Assembly: GCF_022539505.1 (NCBI RefSeq)
Contig: NC_061514.1
Span: 327,467,090-327,531,089, forward strand
Reading direction: 5' to 3'
Length of the DNA stretch: 64,000 bases
Origin: Lolium rigidum
Taxonomy: Eukaryota; Streptophyta; Magnoliopsida; Poales; Poaceae
In this document: piece after piece, positions 42,653-54,209 of the stretch
How positions within the stretch are numbered: the stretch's first letter is position 1
Layout: each line of letters opens with the position of its first letter
The notes under the pieces: model-generated
Told to the model about the DNA's origin: nothing
Database searches by the model: none
The model's input: only the letters and a program-made list of their open reading frames with translations
Made by a program: the position numbers and the translations under genes

Positions 42653-44387
42653 ACCCTCACCTGTTTCAAAATGCTACAGAGTTAAAAAAAGAGAGAGACA
42701 AGCACGAGGGATGAAAGTCGAAACTGCATAGCGGCGTGTAGAGGAGAGGGTAGATTTTATTTGCGGTAAAATAAGAAGCTGCATTAGCAAGCCAGAGCCT
42801 ACACTAGAGGTGATGAGTCTGTAGAACGTGATCCTCTATCCGAATCTACCATCACGAGAAATTTGGCATTGGCAATGCCAGTGTCAAGGGCATGCTCCTC
42901 CGTAGGCTGCATACGGCATACCGTAATAAAAACTGCCATATATATTCAGCTTGTCAGAGCAGTTTATCAAAATTAGGATATATATCTACAGAGCACCCAA
43001 GATTTCTAGAACATGGTGACAGTGCCACCTTGTCACTACTTAGCTAAGTTACTACTCTCAAGAATCGTTTTACGGAAACTGCATACTCTAATGAAAATGA
43101 GTTCAGTAGATTTTTGTTGCATTCATAAATAGATGTAGATATCAACCTCAGATGCACAATAAGTGGAATAAAGAATGTCCTGAAAGCATCCTAGAAGATT
43201 ATAAAGTTAGGTCCATGAGACATCTATTACCAAAATAAAGCACTTGATACTCCCAAGTACACGGTGTCTTTATTTCCTTAAGTTGTATAAATAACTAATA
43301 AACGGAGATGTAAACTTCAGCTGCACAACAAGTTGGACAAATAATGTTCTAAAAGCATCCCAGAAAGATAGGTCAGTGAGACATATATTAAACCACTCCA
43401 TCAACCCGTGAGAAACTGATAAAGCCGCAACCAGCTAAATTAAAGGTCGGTGAGACTGAAGGAATTTTCGTGGGGATCTTTGGTTTCTTGCTGATGTTGC
43501 CAACAGGATCCTTGGAAGGGGCAATTCTGGAGAAGCCAATTTTCAATGTTCGACGCTGATCCTGATTGCCAGTGGTAAGCATACAAGTTCATTGACGTTA
43601 CTTGCCCTCCTGAGATCAAGGAGGTACATTAGTTCCATGCCAGTCAAAAACGGTGGCAGGCGTAATTGACACATCAATTGTCCAAGAAGGCTAACACAAT
43701 TGTTGTTTTAGCTTTTTTGTTGACAAACTGTTAGCTTTTCGTTGCCAAAATACATTTTATTTTTGCAAAGACTATAAAGCCAAACTAGCTGCAGCTATAC
43801 CTGACAAATATATTTGTGCCCATGGCATGAGTTCTTCAAGTTATATCTCTAACTCCTTTTAAATAAAAACCCTTAGTTATCCAAATCACAAGTAGATGCT
43901 ACAGTACGTTCTTCTATTTCCAACATAAGTAGAAGCTACAGTACTTTCTTCTATTTTCAACACAGAACAGTTGGAAGAAAATGCAGTACTAGTTCGCTGC
44001 TGTCATGCCAAACCCAACAATGTTACACTAGAGTAACATGGATATTTTGAACATTATAGTAGAGTACAGAACTAGAGATTACAAGCTCATTTGGATATTC
44101 CTGAATAATGAAGAACAAACAATTTGTACCGACTTGCTAAGATAAGAAATTCGCATTAGCATTGCCAAGGAATACAATCGAAAAAGTCAAATTTTACAAC
44201 CAAATAACAGCTCACAACTATTTATTCAGAGCCATCTAGGTCCAAACTAGGTGTTTATGTACTAGGGTCAAGAAACCATGATGCCGTCACGCAATCCACG
44301 TGGTCCTTGAGTCCATGACTCTCTCTAGGAAAAACAATAACCTAGAAAACCACCCGACTGTTAGCTCATTGAGCCCATCAACCATTT
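42653..44387. other. Spacer and 3' region of F-box copy 3
   Basis: No gene seen. The segment TTCAATGTTCGA(T/C)GCTGATCC occurs near 42436 and again near 43537, a diverged internal duplication. AATAAA on the minus strand (TTTATT at 44221-44226) matches the polyadenylation signal of copies 1 and 2. Confidence 0.4.
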
Positions 44388-45779
44388 TCAAGCAGCCTCT
44401 GATGCCAAGTTCAGCCTTCTAAGATCAGGTGTAATCCAAATAGGAGCTGGAAAGTTGGAGCAAAGCTGAGGTAATATAAGGTGCTCCCTTCTGTTATTAT
44501 CCAAGTTGAGAATTCCCATATCACGGTGATTATTCTTCAATCCAATTGTCCAGAAAAAACTATCATCAGTAAAGTAGACATGATTTGCTTTGAGAGATGG
44601 ATATTCTTTAGCACTGAGACACAGCGATTGATTATGCCCAAGAAATAACGCATGGGCATTCAAGCAATTGATTTCCTTGAGTTCACTTGCTACCACATCA
44701 ACTTCATACATAATAATTTCACCTGTCTTCCAAAACACAGGTGCCCGATCAGGTAGTAATTCATAATCCTCAAATATTCTACAGATAACCAGTAGACCAC
44801 CCCATGGGTCTTGAAGAATGTACGAACTACCAGTTGAAAGACAGTCAGATGTCCCCGTAATCATCTTCATTGTGACAACAGGTCCACTAAGATCAAAAGC
44901 ATGAATATCTCCAGTTGATCTCACAGCATACAATATGTCATTTTTGTAAGTGCAGTCGTCATAGACATCATAAGGTGGCAGCCAGGTCCATTTATCAGCC
45001 CCCACCTTTGCAAAAGATAGCTGACGCAATGGATTGTGGATGAGCACCACAATATAGCTTCCTGTGGATGTATCATCGAACACAAACGCCTTAAGCTGGA
45101 ATTCGTCTCGCAGCTTGTCAAGATCATAAATAGATGGCGGGTCAAAAGCATCATATATTCCAGCGTGCCACGACAGTTCATACTTGTGTAGAAGACCGCA
45201 CTCATCAAAGATGGGCGTCACATGCTCGATGGTGATCACTGAAGGTAGAGAAATCTGTTCACATGTGATCGGATTGACAAGATGCATCTCAGATCTTTCA
45301 TCAACAGTAACCAGCCAGCCATGAGAGGACCCTATCAAACACCTAGTGCGGATAGGTGGATCCGGAAGAGTTAACTTGTACGATCTCTTTTCGCTGAGGC
45401 TGTAGAGGTAAGCAGAGCTATCACCAGCAGATTGAGAAGTATAGAGGAGGCACGGCGTCTGCGATAGGTTATACAGCCCAAGGCTTTGTAGGCTGGTATA
45501 TGCAGAGTGCCAAGAGTGGCAGACGGCTCCAGCACGTATGAGGTCAGGGATTTCAAGGGTGGCAAAGATATCCATCAAGATGTCCTGAGGCAGCTCTCGC
45601 AATGTGCCCACGATAGTATCGCTCTGTGGTGGATCAACATCTTTGCATAGTTTCTTCAGTGAACTGGGAGTGTAGCTTAGCAGCTTTGGCAAAACTCTGA
45701 AGACTAGGGAGCACAGATTTGTCCGCTGGATAGCCAGACTCCCTAAGCTCATCATCGAGGCGACGCTACTTAGCTCCAT
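44388..45779 (-). CDS. F-box protein with DUF295 domain, copy 3 (inverted)
   Basis: Encodes 463 residues from the conserved start MELSSVASMM. The F-box is LPQDILMDIFATL plus VCHSWHSAYT, at about 60-100; the DUF295 propeller follows, with SSHGWLVTVD, MHLVNPITC and WTWLPPYD. It is clearly more diverged from copies 1 and 2 than they are from each other. Near the C-terminus a small change turns the GCTGCTTAC codons of the other copies into GCTGCTTGA, so it ends LASEAA without the last five residues; this is unlikely to matter much. Orientation is reversed relative to copies 1 and 2, with the three-exon gene copy C converging on it. Role inferred as SCF substrate receptor. Confidence 0.84.
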   Translation of the reverse strand: MELSSVASMMSLGSLAIQRTNLCSLVFRVLPKLLSYTPSSLKKLCKDVDPPQSDTIVGTLRELPQDILMDIFATLEIPDLIRAGAVCHSWHSAYTSLQSLGLYNLSQTPCLLYTSQSAGDSSAYLYSLSEKRSYKLTLPDPPIRTRCLIGSSHGWLVTVDERSEMHLVNPITCEQISLPSVITIEHVTPIFDECGLLHKYELSWHAGIYDAFDPPSIYDLDKLRDEFQLKAFVFDDTSTGSYIVVLIHNPLRQLSFAKVGADKWTWLPPYDVYDDCTYKNDILYAVRSTGDIHAFDLSGPVVTMKMITGTSDCLSTGSSYILQDPWGGLLVICRIFEDYELLPDRAPVFWKTGEIIMYEVDVVASELKEINCLNAHALFLGHNQSLCLSAKEYPSLKANHVYFTDDSFFWTIGLKNNHRDMGILNLDNNRREHLILPQLCSNFPAPIWITPDLRRLNLASEAA

Positions 45780-46678
45780 GGGAGCAGGGTCACTCTGCAA
45801 AGATCTAGAACTTTGGCCAAGCAGACGAATTTCTTCAAGTATAACGGCGGGAAGGCGGACTCAATGCTAAATTCCTTCGGTAACTCCCAAAGTTGCAAAT
45901 CCCTGATGCTTGGACAAGTTTGTTCAGACGAAAGGCAGGCTCCTGTCTGTACTTATATATGCATCGCTAAGCCTGGAGGCCACACTCCTGGTACGAGTAG
46001 GAGAATCAAATCCGAGTCCAGTAGCGACACAGGTATCAGAGACCCGGAGTTTTAGCTACTTGCTGAAGGAATTTCTAGTCCTGCTCGGTTTCTTGTCCGA
46101 ATTCTGCCGTGGCAAGCTAGGGCTGAAGGAAGGGCACTAACCGGCGGCAGGCAACAAGAGGGGATTAATCCGCTTGGGGGAGCAGCCGGCGACGGCAACG
46201 GCAACGGCGGGCTGCTGGGAGGAGCAAGCGCACGCGCCGCCGTCGGCGGCGGCGGTGGCGGCGGGAGGAGGCTAGGAGCGGGTAGAACAACAGAGCAGTT
46301 TTTAATGGATTTTTAGCGGGTATACCCAAATTCGTGTGTGAGCATCTTTGTCGGAGAAATTCATTGCCAGGTCACTTGAAGCCGTTTCGCTGAATTCATT
46401 GACAAGCTAGCACTAGTGATTATATTGGCACTACAGAAGTTTTCGCTGATCCGACAAACAAAAAAACAAATGGAAGTTTTCACTCGCTACAAAGCTTCAT
46501 GAGTAATCAGCACAGACATTATCGTCACCTGCACTTGTTTCAGCAGCACCCATCCACACTAACACTGAGATGCCCATCGTGCATTTCGGCTTTCAGTTTC
46601 AGCATATGTCATATTCCCTTCATTAGGATGTCAGATATTTATATAAGTTTAGATGTATTTAGACATTTTTTATAGTTA
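45780..46678 (-). promoter_or_regulatory. Leader and upstream region of F-box copy 3
   Basis: Contains one unit of the 60-bp leader repeat (about 45900-45960, as reverse complement), then a CCG-rich stretch at 46180-46270 comparable to the leaders of copies 1 and 2. Beyond about 46300 no similarity to the other copies is evident and nothing else is identified. Confidence 0.45.
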
Positions 46679-47948
46679 GAATATCTCCACCTGCATCCCC
46701 AAACCGGCCTCAAAAGGATTTGGGGGTGCCGGGCGTTTGACCGCTTCCTGCAGTTTGTCCCAAAGATTTTTTTTTTCCATTCGACGCGGTTCAATACGGT
46801 GTGCGGTGCTTCGAGCCCGTAACCTCTACACAGGGGATGCCGCGGGAGCGCCGGACGGAACCAAAACCCGCATTGCGAGTGGCGGGCCAACCTCGTCAGC
46901 GAGACGAACCGAAGCGGTGCATCTTTGCCTTAATGGTGACGTCGGTTTCCTAGCGCTGCAGGCGAGACGTATCGTCGGTGCTGCGCCTCCTCCACGCGTT
47001 GCCGCCGCCCGCCTTCCCGCGCCTTCTCTACCGCTTCCTGTGCCTTCCCGCGCTTTCTCCCCGCATCTTCCCGCGCCACCACTAACTATAAAAAGGCCGC
47101 CTCCGCTCGCTATCGCCACCACAACCGCCAACAATCCTTCCCTCCGCCTCCACGAAAGTATGCCTCGTCGCCTATCCACCACCTTCGTAATGACGAGCTG
47201 CGTCGGCGGTGGCAAGTCACCTCCACCACCGTCTGCACCTCCCCTGGTCGACATCTTCGAGTTCGACTACGCCGACACGGAGGACACGGAGGACACGGAG
47301 GAGGAGGCAATTCACGCGCAAACCATAACTGACATGGAGGAGGAGGCGCTTCATGCGATGTTCGTGGTGTACCCGGGAGAGGGGGCGGCGGAGGAGGAAG
47401 CGGTCGTGGAAGAGGATGCGAGCGAAACCTTGACTGAATCAACGACGAGCCTGACCCGAAGGATAAGGCAGCGGAGTAGAGGGGCATCCTCGCGTACTTT
47501 GAGTCGCTGAAGCATACCGAGGACGACGCTCGCGCCCCACGAGGAAGCCAACGAAGAGCAGAGGCGCCGCACCATCGACGTCTCCATCCAACGGGTGCCA
47601 ATAGAGGAGGCGGGCCACCGCTTCTTCGTGGAGGAGCGGCAACGGCTACTCGAGGACGTGGCAGAACGCCGAGCTATTTTCGCGGGGCTCCAGAGGATGC
47701 AACGGCTCCAAAAGCAGAGAAATGGGGGAGGTGGTGATAGGACGGGGCCGTCGAGCGTCCCGAAGGATGGCGAGTAGGCTAGGTAGATGAACTGGTGGTT
47801 TTCATTCAAAGTTGTAAAATAAAATCAAATTTGAATGATTTTTTTTATTTTTGTCTTATTTAATTGTTTTGGGGCATTGTTTGGAGGGTGCGGCTGAAAA
47901 CGGACGCCTCTCAAAAACGGCACACGTAAGAGCGGCCCACAAATGCTC
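46679..47948. mobile_element. Second TIR element, PIF/Harbinger-like
   Basis: The direct triplet TTA lies on both sides (46676-46678 and 47949-47951). The ends GAATATCTCC and, as reverse complement, GAGCATTTGT are degenerate versions of the GAGCATCTCC terminus of the element at 2107. Interior is GC-rich with an acidic open frame. About 1.27 kb. Classification rests on the triplet and weak terminal similarity. Confidence 0.5.
47161..47777 (+). pseudogene. Transposon-borne acidic protein, frameshifted
   Basis: From ATG at 47161 the frame reads MPRRLSTTFVMTSC, then repeated acidic blocks (YADTEDTEDTEEEA; MEEEALHAMFVV). It closes at 47508-47510 in a frame different from the continuation. The second part (about 47500-47777) reads EEAGHRFFVEERQRLLEDVA and ends in a stop near 47777, probably a coiled coil. 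No transposase motif. Function unknown. Confidence 0.4.
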
Positions 47949-50324
47949 TTAGTATTGACCTTCATCTCCATGTTGCAGAAATTGTTGCGTGGCTAGGTTT
48001 CCGACGCGCTGCACACCCCCCCCCCACTCGCGGTATGGATAGACCTGGTTGGCCAGGTTCGTGTTTTTTGTTTGTTTTTTGGTTGGCCAGGTTCAATTTT
48101 CTGTTTTGTTTGTTTTTCTATTTATTTTCTGTTTATTTTTCATTTCATTTCAATTTTATTTTTTTATTTTTAAGACTTTATAAAAAATAAAAATTTCATA
48201 TATGCATTTTTTAAATTCAACAAGTATTTAAATATAAATTTTTATAATCTTAAAACTATTCAAAAACTGTCCAATCTTGAAAATATTTAAAGTTGAAAAA
48301 TGTTCAATCTTGAAAATGTTCAAATTCTAAAAATGTTCATTTTTTTAAAAAAACATGTTTTTTTAAAAATATTCTCCAAAATTGTTGAATCTCGAAAAAT
48401 ATTCAAATTTTGCAAATATTCGAATTTTGAAAAAAATTCAACCTTGAAAATTATCACTTTTAAAAATTATTCAAATTAAAAAATTGTTTAAATTTTAAAT
48501 ATTCAAATCTAAAAATGTTCAAATTTTAGAAATGTCCATACTCGGAAAAAATTAGATTTTCAAACAAAGTTCATTTTCGAAAAATATTCAATCTTAAATT
48601 TTTTTGAAAAAATTGAATTTTGAACAAAAAATATTTGTCGGAAATGTTAGTTTTTATTAAAAAATAGTTTCTAAAAAATATTGAATTGTTTTTTTGGAAA
48701 AAAATAGTGTTAAAAAACTAGGCCGGATTTTAATCACTACTAGGGCCTGACCGTGTCGATTACCTCTAATCGTTTGTGTTAATCCTTTAACACGATTAAT
48801 TGATTTGATAGTCTTATTACTATGAATGTTACCGATTAATTAGTCCACTTTGGTCGATAAAGTTGCAAAATTTTCAATACAGATTGCCCGTTCAGCCGCT
48901 TCCAAATCAGGTAGATTTTGGAAGCTTCAACTCGATTCTCGTCTCCAGGATCTCGATTCCTGCCATCGGTGAACAATTGCTCACCGTTTTCGACCAGATA
49001 TTGGATATAAGATCTTGACCGCTTTGAGGAGCTTGTCGAAGAGTTCCATGACGCCTTCAAATAGGGTAGGTGGTTGAGGTGCAAGACGGATAGTACCCTG
49101 GGCAGGTGGCGAGAGAAGAGAAACTTCAGAGAGCAAAGTAGGAGAAGCAAAAAAAAAAATATGGTGGCGGTTGGTGGCTCCTTTGTTGCTCATGACCTAG
49201 AAAATTACATCATATATAGAAGAAGCGTACATGTTTTAATAGGATTTTGGGCTCTAGAAAATTAGAGTAAGCATATATAAAGGCCCATATATTATTTGTT
49301 TCTTTCTTATATAGCCGCCGTGTTTGGGTGCTAATTTGTGTAGGTTGCACCGATTAATAGCCAGCCGATTAAATAAGTTAATTGCTTGAATTTCAATTAT
49401 TCACTACTCCCAAACCGACCGAGCAGTTAACGATTGCCGATTTTCTTACCATTGAAAAAAACTGATTTTAAAAAATAAAAAAGAAAAAGAAAAACAATAG
49501 AAAAATAATAGAAAAAAGAAAAAAAAGAAAACTAACCTGTTGGGCTGCGACCCAACTGGTAGCCGCCTGGTGCGGAGGGTGTGGGGCGTTCCCGCACGCG
49601 TGTACCAGGTCGGTGGCTACCAGCCACCACAGTCACCCCCCCCCCCCGGTGCTGGTCTAGGCCTAGCCACGTAGCCTTTTTGGTTTTTTTCTTTTCTGTC
49701 TTTTATTTCCTTTTTCTATTTTCTATTTTATGCTTTCTTTTTTGTTTATTATATTTAATTTTCACATCTGAATTTTTTTAAATTAAACTTGTTTTTGAAA
49801 ATGTTCAAATTCAAAAAAATATTCAAATTTAGAAAATGTGAAAATTTGAAAAAAAAATAAATTTAAAAACCGTTCAAATTTATAAAACGTTCAAATTTGA
49901 AAAATGTTCAAATTCTAAAATGTTCATATTTAAAAATGGTAAATTTTTAAAATATAAAAATACAAATATCACTAATTCCGAATAGGTATCGTTTAATCTC
50001 AACCATCCTTGTGTTTCACTCAGGAAAACGTTTCGGTCTTGGGGGTCTATGGAAGCACAAGCCTTTGCAAATAGACCATCGTTGTATTTTACTCATTCAT
50101 ATGGTTGAGCGACACGGTGATGGAGAGCGTTTATTTTGTGGGACCAAAAATGCACTTTTTCCTTTTTTTGTTTCCCTTTTTTTTGTGGACCAAGAATGTG
50201 AGTTAGATTTAATTCTTAGATGTATTATTGTTGGTGAAACAATCTCATGTTTTTCAATTTCACATTGTCTTCTTCTCATGCATCAGAGTGACGAACATCT
50301 GGTTCTACTACCTTCCCTAAGAGG
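47949..50324. repeat. AT-rich repeat DNA, degenerate transposons
   Basis: 48160-48720 and 49740-49980 consist of variants of GTTCAAATTT / GAAAAATGTTC, a low-complexity pattern common in decayed grass elements. C-runs at 48018-48026 and 49636-49649 sit near matching GGTTGGCCAGGTT and GGTCGGTGGCTACCAGCC segments, which might mark ends of one or two elements. 48820-49440 contains repeated CCGATTAAT words. No gene or target duplication could be supported. Confidence 0.4.
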
Positions 50325-53300
50325 GGTCTATCTTATAAGGGTATTTATGCCCTTAATCTTATTTTGGTGTTTGGTGAATACAATGTTAGAGAGGACTAAT
50401 ATTTGTGTCTAAGATCATCTAGAAGTTTAGTCTTCTCTCCCTCTTATGATGTCGGTTCACGAATGCAAAAAGGGGAAAGAAGAAACGAGGAACGGACTCG
50501 AAGTCGGAGTCCGGATGAGTGCTTGATGATAATTTGGGCTTTGCAACGATAGATCTTATTTCTCGGTTTTCTCTTGAGTATAGGACCCCGCAATATGAAG
50601 AGGGGATCGAAGATTTTATTTGGTACTTGGCTCAAATAATTTCCCCTTCGTCTGCCATCTTTCCTCCACCATATCTTTGCCACCATATTTCGGCTCTTGT
50701 TCTTCCGATTCTAATATCCAAAAGAGGCTCGAAGTTTTATGCATTCGTAAAAAGGAGAAAGAAGGGAAGAAGAAAAAACAAAGGAAGAAAAACAACAAAA
50801 AAACAAATTGGGTCGATATAACCGAGTCCCAGGCCGGTCACACCGGTCGGCCCAGCAGCCTCCTCCGCTCCCTACGCGCATATCCAAAAGAAAAATGCCA
50901 GTATGATCGGGCCGTGGACAGTCATACCGGCAAGGGCCATCGCCTACGTTGTGGCTCCCCCCTGCGCGCCGCTTTCCCTTGGTCCACACGCTGCGTTGCT
51001 CCGCCCGCCCGCTAGGCATCTCTCATTCGACCAACGCGCCGCTTCGCTCGCCTAGGCACGCGGCAACCAGTGACATGGGCCGGTATGACCGGGCCCAAGG
51101 GCGGTCATACATGCCGAATCTCCTGCTCCGCCTTATTCTTTTTGTCCCCAGCTTCTTGGGCCGGTATGACTGGGCCCAGAGCCGGTCATACCAGCCATTC
51201 TTTTTTCTACATGATTTTAGACAAAAATGGCTAGTTTTTCTTTTTAAGGAAAGGCTTGATTTTGTGAAGAAGCTCATGGAGAAGATGGTTTGCCTTCGTG
51301 GCGTTGGGGGCCCTTCGTGGTAACCCGCACCCACTCCAACAGTGACTAGCTTCCCCTCAAGTGGTTATTTCTATAAATTTTACTTTATCTTGATAGCCTT
51401 CGTGCTTAAAGTAGATTAGTGCATCGTATAGGTTGTTCATGTAGTATTGCATTAGACCACTTTATTTATCCACAAAAGCCTAAAATTGCTAAGAAGTGAG
51501 TAAAATTTTGTGAACCTATTCACCCCCTCTAGGTTACCCTCTTGATTAGTTCAATTATCGGAGCCAGGGACACTTTTTAAGGGATTTGCCGCCTTAAGAA
51601 TGAGATGGGTGATCTTGAGAAGGAGTTGGATGTGGACAAAATGTACTTCGCTCAAGAAATCAAGGACATGCTCGCGGCCCAAAAGGCGGAGCATGATCAA
51701 ATCATGATTGAGCGGATGGCTCAACTCATGGAGAGTAAGCTTGCGGAAATGCTTGATAAGAGGTTGCCCCTTGGCGCTGTTGTGGTGTCTTCTCCAATGA
51801 AGCCACCATCGGCACCGGAGATTGGAATCCCTCTTGGAGGTACTCCTAAGAGAGCCATAAAGGATGGTTCCTCCTCCTCTTATAATGCAACTCCGTACAC
51901 TTACCCTCTGGCATATGTTCCTATGCCTCATATGAATCCTTCGGGGAATACCCCCAAACTTGATGATGTTATCTTTTCTTTTTGGGAGTTCTCTATGCAT
52001 TCTAATCTTCGCAGTGTTTGCGTGGATCTATGGGGAGTGGTGGAGAATGGCTATGATCCCATGGATGAAAGAAACATGTCATCTGTTGAGAAGATGGAGA
52101 ATCTATTACTATTTACTAGTGCCTATGCAAGACTTATATCTCTCAAGGAGAAGATCATTGACCTTTCTTGTGATATAATTCAATATGGTTTTTTTGTGAA
52201 TGATGAGTTCATCAATCGCAAGTTCATTCAAATAATTTCTCCCCAATATCAAGAATTGGCCTTCAATGTCAACTTCTTGGATCCTTTGCATCAAATGACA
52301 TCGGATCAACTTGTGGGAAACTTTGTTGCTCATGATTACATGGTTAACTTCACCAATAAGACCAAGGATATTGCTCATGCTATGAACAAGACTTCCCTAG
52401 CATTGAAAAACAAAGTTGTTTCATATCATGAAGAAGAAGATGAGGATGCCAATGAAGATGAAGAACTAGAAATGACTTCAACTAGTGATCTTGACGTGGA
52501 CTTGTCTTTTCTTGCCAAGAAATATGGAAAGTTCACCATTAAGAAAGGAGGCTTCACTAAAGAGAGAAAGTGAGATTTTTATAATTGTGATGACCAGTGA
52601 AATTTCTCGTACAAGTGCCCATATGAGAAGGCGGAAGACAAGCCGGAGTACACCAAGGGGATAAGGCCCAAGTTGAAGCCTAATCCCATCAACCTCAAGA
52701 ACAAGAAGAGAGAAGCCAACTATACATCTGATGATGTGAGTAATATGAGGAGGAGTATGATGGCGCAATGGTCGGGTTAGCTCTTGCTAAACCTGGATTA
52801 CTTTTCACATATGACTACTCCAAGGACTACAACAGTAACTCCTCCCATACATGCCTTATGGCTTTGGGAACCAAGGTGACATCTTCCTCTACTCCCTCTA
52901 GTACTAGTAGTAATGATGACTTAGATGATGTGTCTTTACTTACTAAATTGTGTAAAGTTATGTGTTCTCTTCGTGGCGAAGGTCGAGATGAATTCGAGTA
53001 CTTAGTGGATGCCGTTGTTGGAGACAACGAGGCCATTGAGGAATTGAATACCATCTTGAAGATGGAGTTCGTAGATACAATCTTCTCAAGCAAGAGCTTA
53101 GCGAGGAAAAGAACACTTCCTTTCTACTCTCACAACAAATCGAGACTTGTAAGTTAGATAAAGTTAAACATCTTGATTCACTTGATAGATCGCATACAAT
53201 TGCCCAAGATCGAATTTGATGCTTCTAAAAAGGAACTAGAGGTTGTTCATGCTTCTCTCGCTGAGGATCTTGAGCACCTTGAGGTTACTATAAAGTTAGT

Positions 53301-53793
53301 TAAGGTTGAACTCTTGAAACTTAGGGAGGTAGCTCACAATGAAGTTCTTGGAACCATATATGATCCTATTCTTTTTTATGATATTGCTTGTGATACTACT
53401 CTTCATTTGTTCAACCAACCGCCGAAGAAGATCAACTTTGTGCAAGAGAGGCACAATAGAAACGAGAATGTCAAGAAGAACATTGGGTTTGGGAATGCCA
53501 CTAGCTAGGGGCAACCCTAATCAGTACTTTGCGGGGTAATTTAATCCAACCTATGTGCTATGTAAGAGAAGAAATGGGAATGTGTATGCTAAATATATTG
53601 GTCCCCGTAGTGAGTATGCTTATAGTTTATATTCCATTTAGGTACCTAAAGTTCTTGTTACTAATGTCAAGGGACCCATTGCAAAATGGGTTCCAAAATC
53701 TAAGGCTTGATTGTGTAGGAATATTCCTCTCGTGAACCAAAATGGGTGCTTGATGATGCACAAATCATATGACCGGAAGAAAGGAGGTGCTTG
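50325..53793 (+). mobile_element. Ty1/copia SIRE/Maximus-like element, 5' part
   Basis: LTR of about 1.2 kb (roughly 50325-51535) followed by ATTATCGGAGCCAGG, a decayed tRNA-iMet primer site, then gag. The gag has a broken zinc knuckle and the KSYDRKKGGA segment that precedes the protease. The element is cut at 53793 by the insertion of the minus-strand gypsy element. The left LTR boundary is approximate. Confidence 0.65.
51602..53790 (+). pseudogene. SIRE-type gag, disrupted
   Basis: Starts MGDLEKELDVDKMYFAQEIK (coiled coil), then proline-rich PMKPPSAPEIG. An UBN2-like gag core covers 51960-52570 with an acidic stretch and a stop at 52571. A degenerate zinc knuckle follows (YNCDDQ, stop, NFSYKCPYEKAEDKP, where the usual second Cys and His are lost). 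A second gag half covers 52768-53510, with FEYLVDAVVGDNEAIEEL. In-frame stops at 52571, 52777 and 53155 make it inactive. Confidence 0.72.
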
Positions 53794-53798
53794 AGTAA

Positions 53799-54209
53799 TG
53801 TCCAATGATGAGATTCACGTGCTGACAAGGGATTAACTTATCAATGCCTATAGATTGTAGGCTAGGGTTTAGTTAGAAGTAGAGGGCAAGTAGATCTCGA
53901 AGGTTTCAGCCGAAAAGTACTCGACGAATATGAAATCTAGGGTTTGCAGACAATAATTCGATGATCTCTTCGTCCCTCGACTCCCCCTTTATATAGGAGG
54001 TGGAGCCAAGGGTTTCGTTTTGTACAAGTTACAGAGTCCGGGACGGTTTCTAACTCATCCCGCCAGATTACAAATAACACTTCCTATTACAACTCTATCT
54101 TTTCCTTAAACACATCTTGGGCTTCCGAATCTTCTTATTCTTCGGGTAATGGGCCTTCAATAAACCCCGGGTACTATATTCGGCAGGCCCATTTGGGATG
54201 CCTATGTCA
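53799..54209 (-). repeat. 3' LTR (411 bp) of minus-strand Ty3/gypsy element
   Basis: On the minus strand it starts TGACATAGGCATCCC (54209) and ends CATCATTGGACA (53799), with TATATAAAGGGGGAG (53983-53995, as complement) as promoter box. TCGGGGGCTAC just upstream on that strand is the polypurine-tract position. The five bases to the left are AGTAA (53794-53798), the presumed target duplication; its partner lies beyond the window. Confidence 0.65.
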
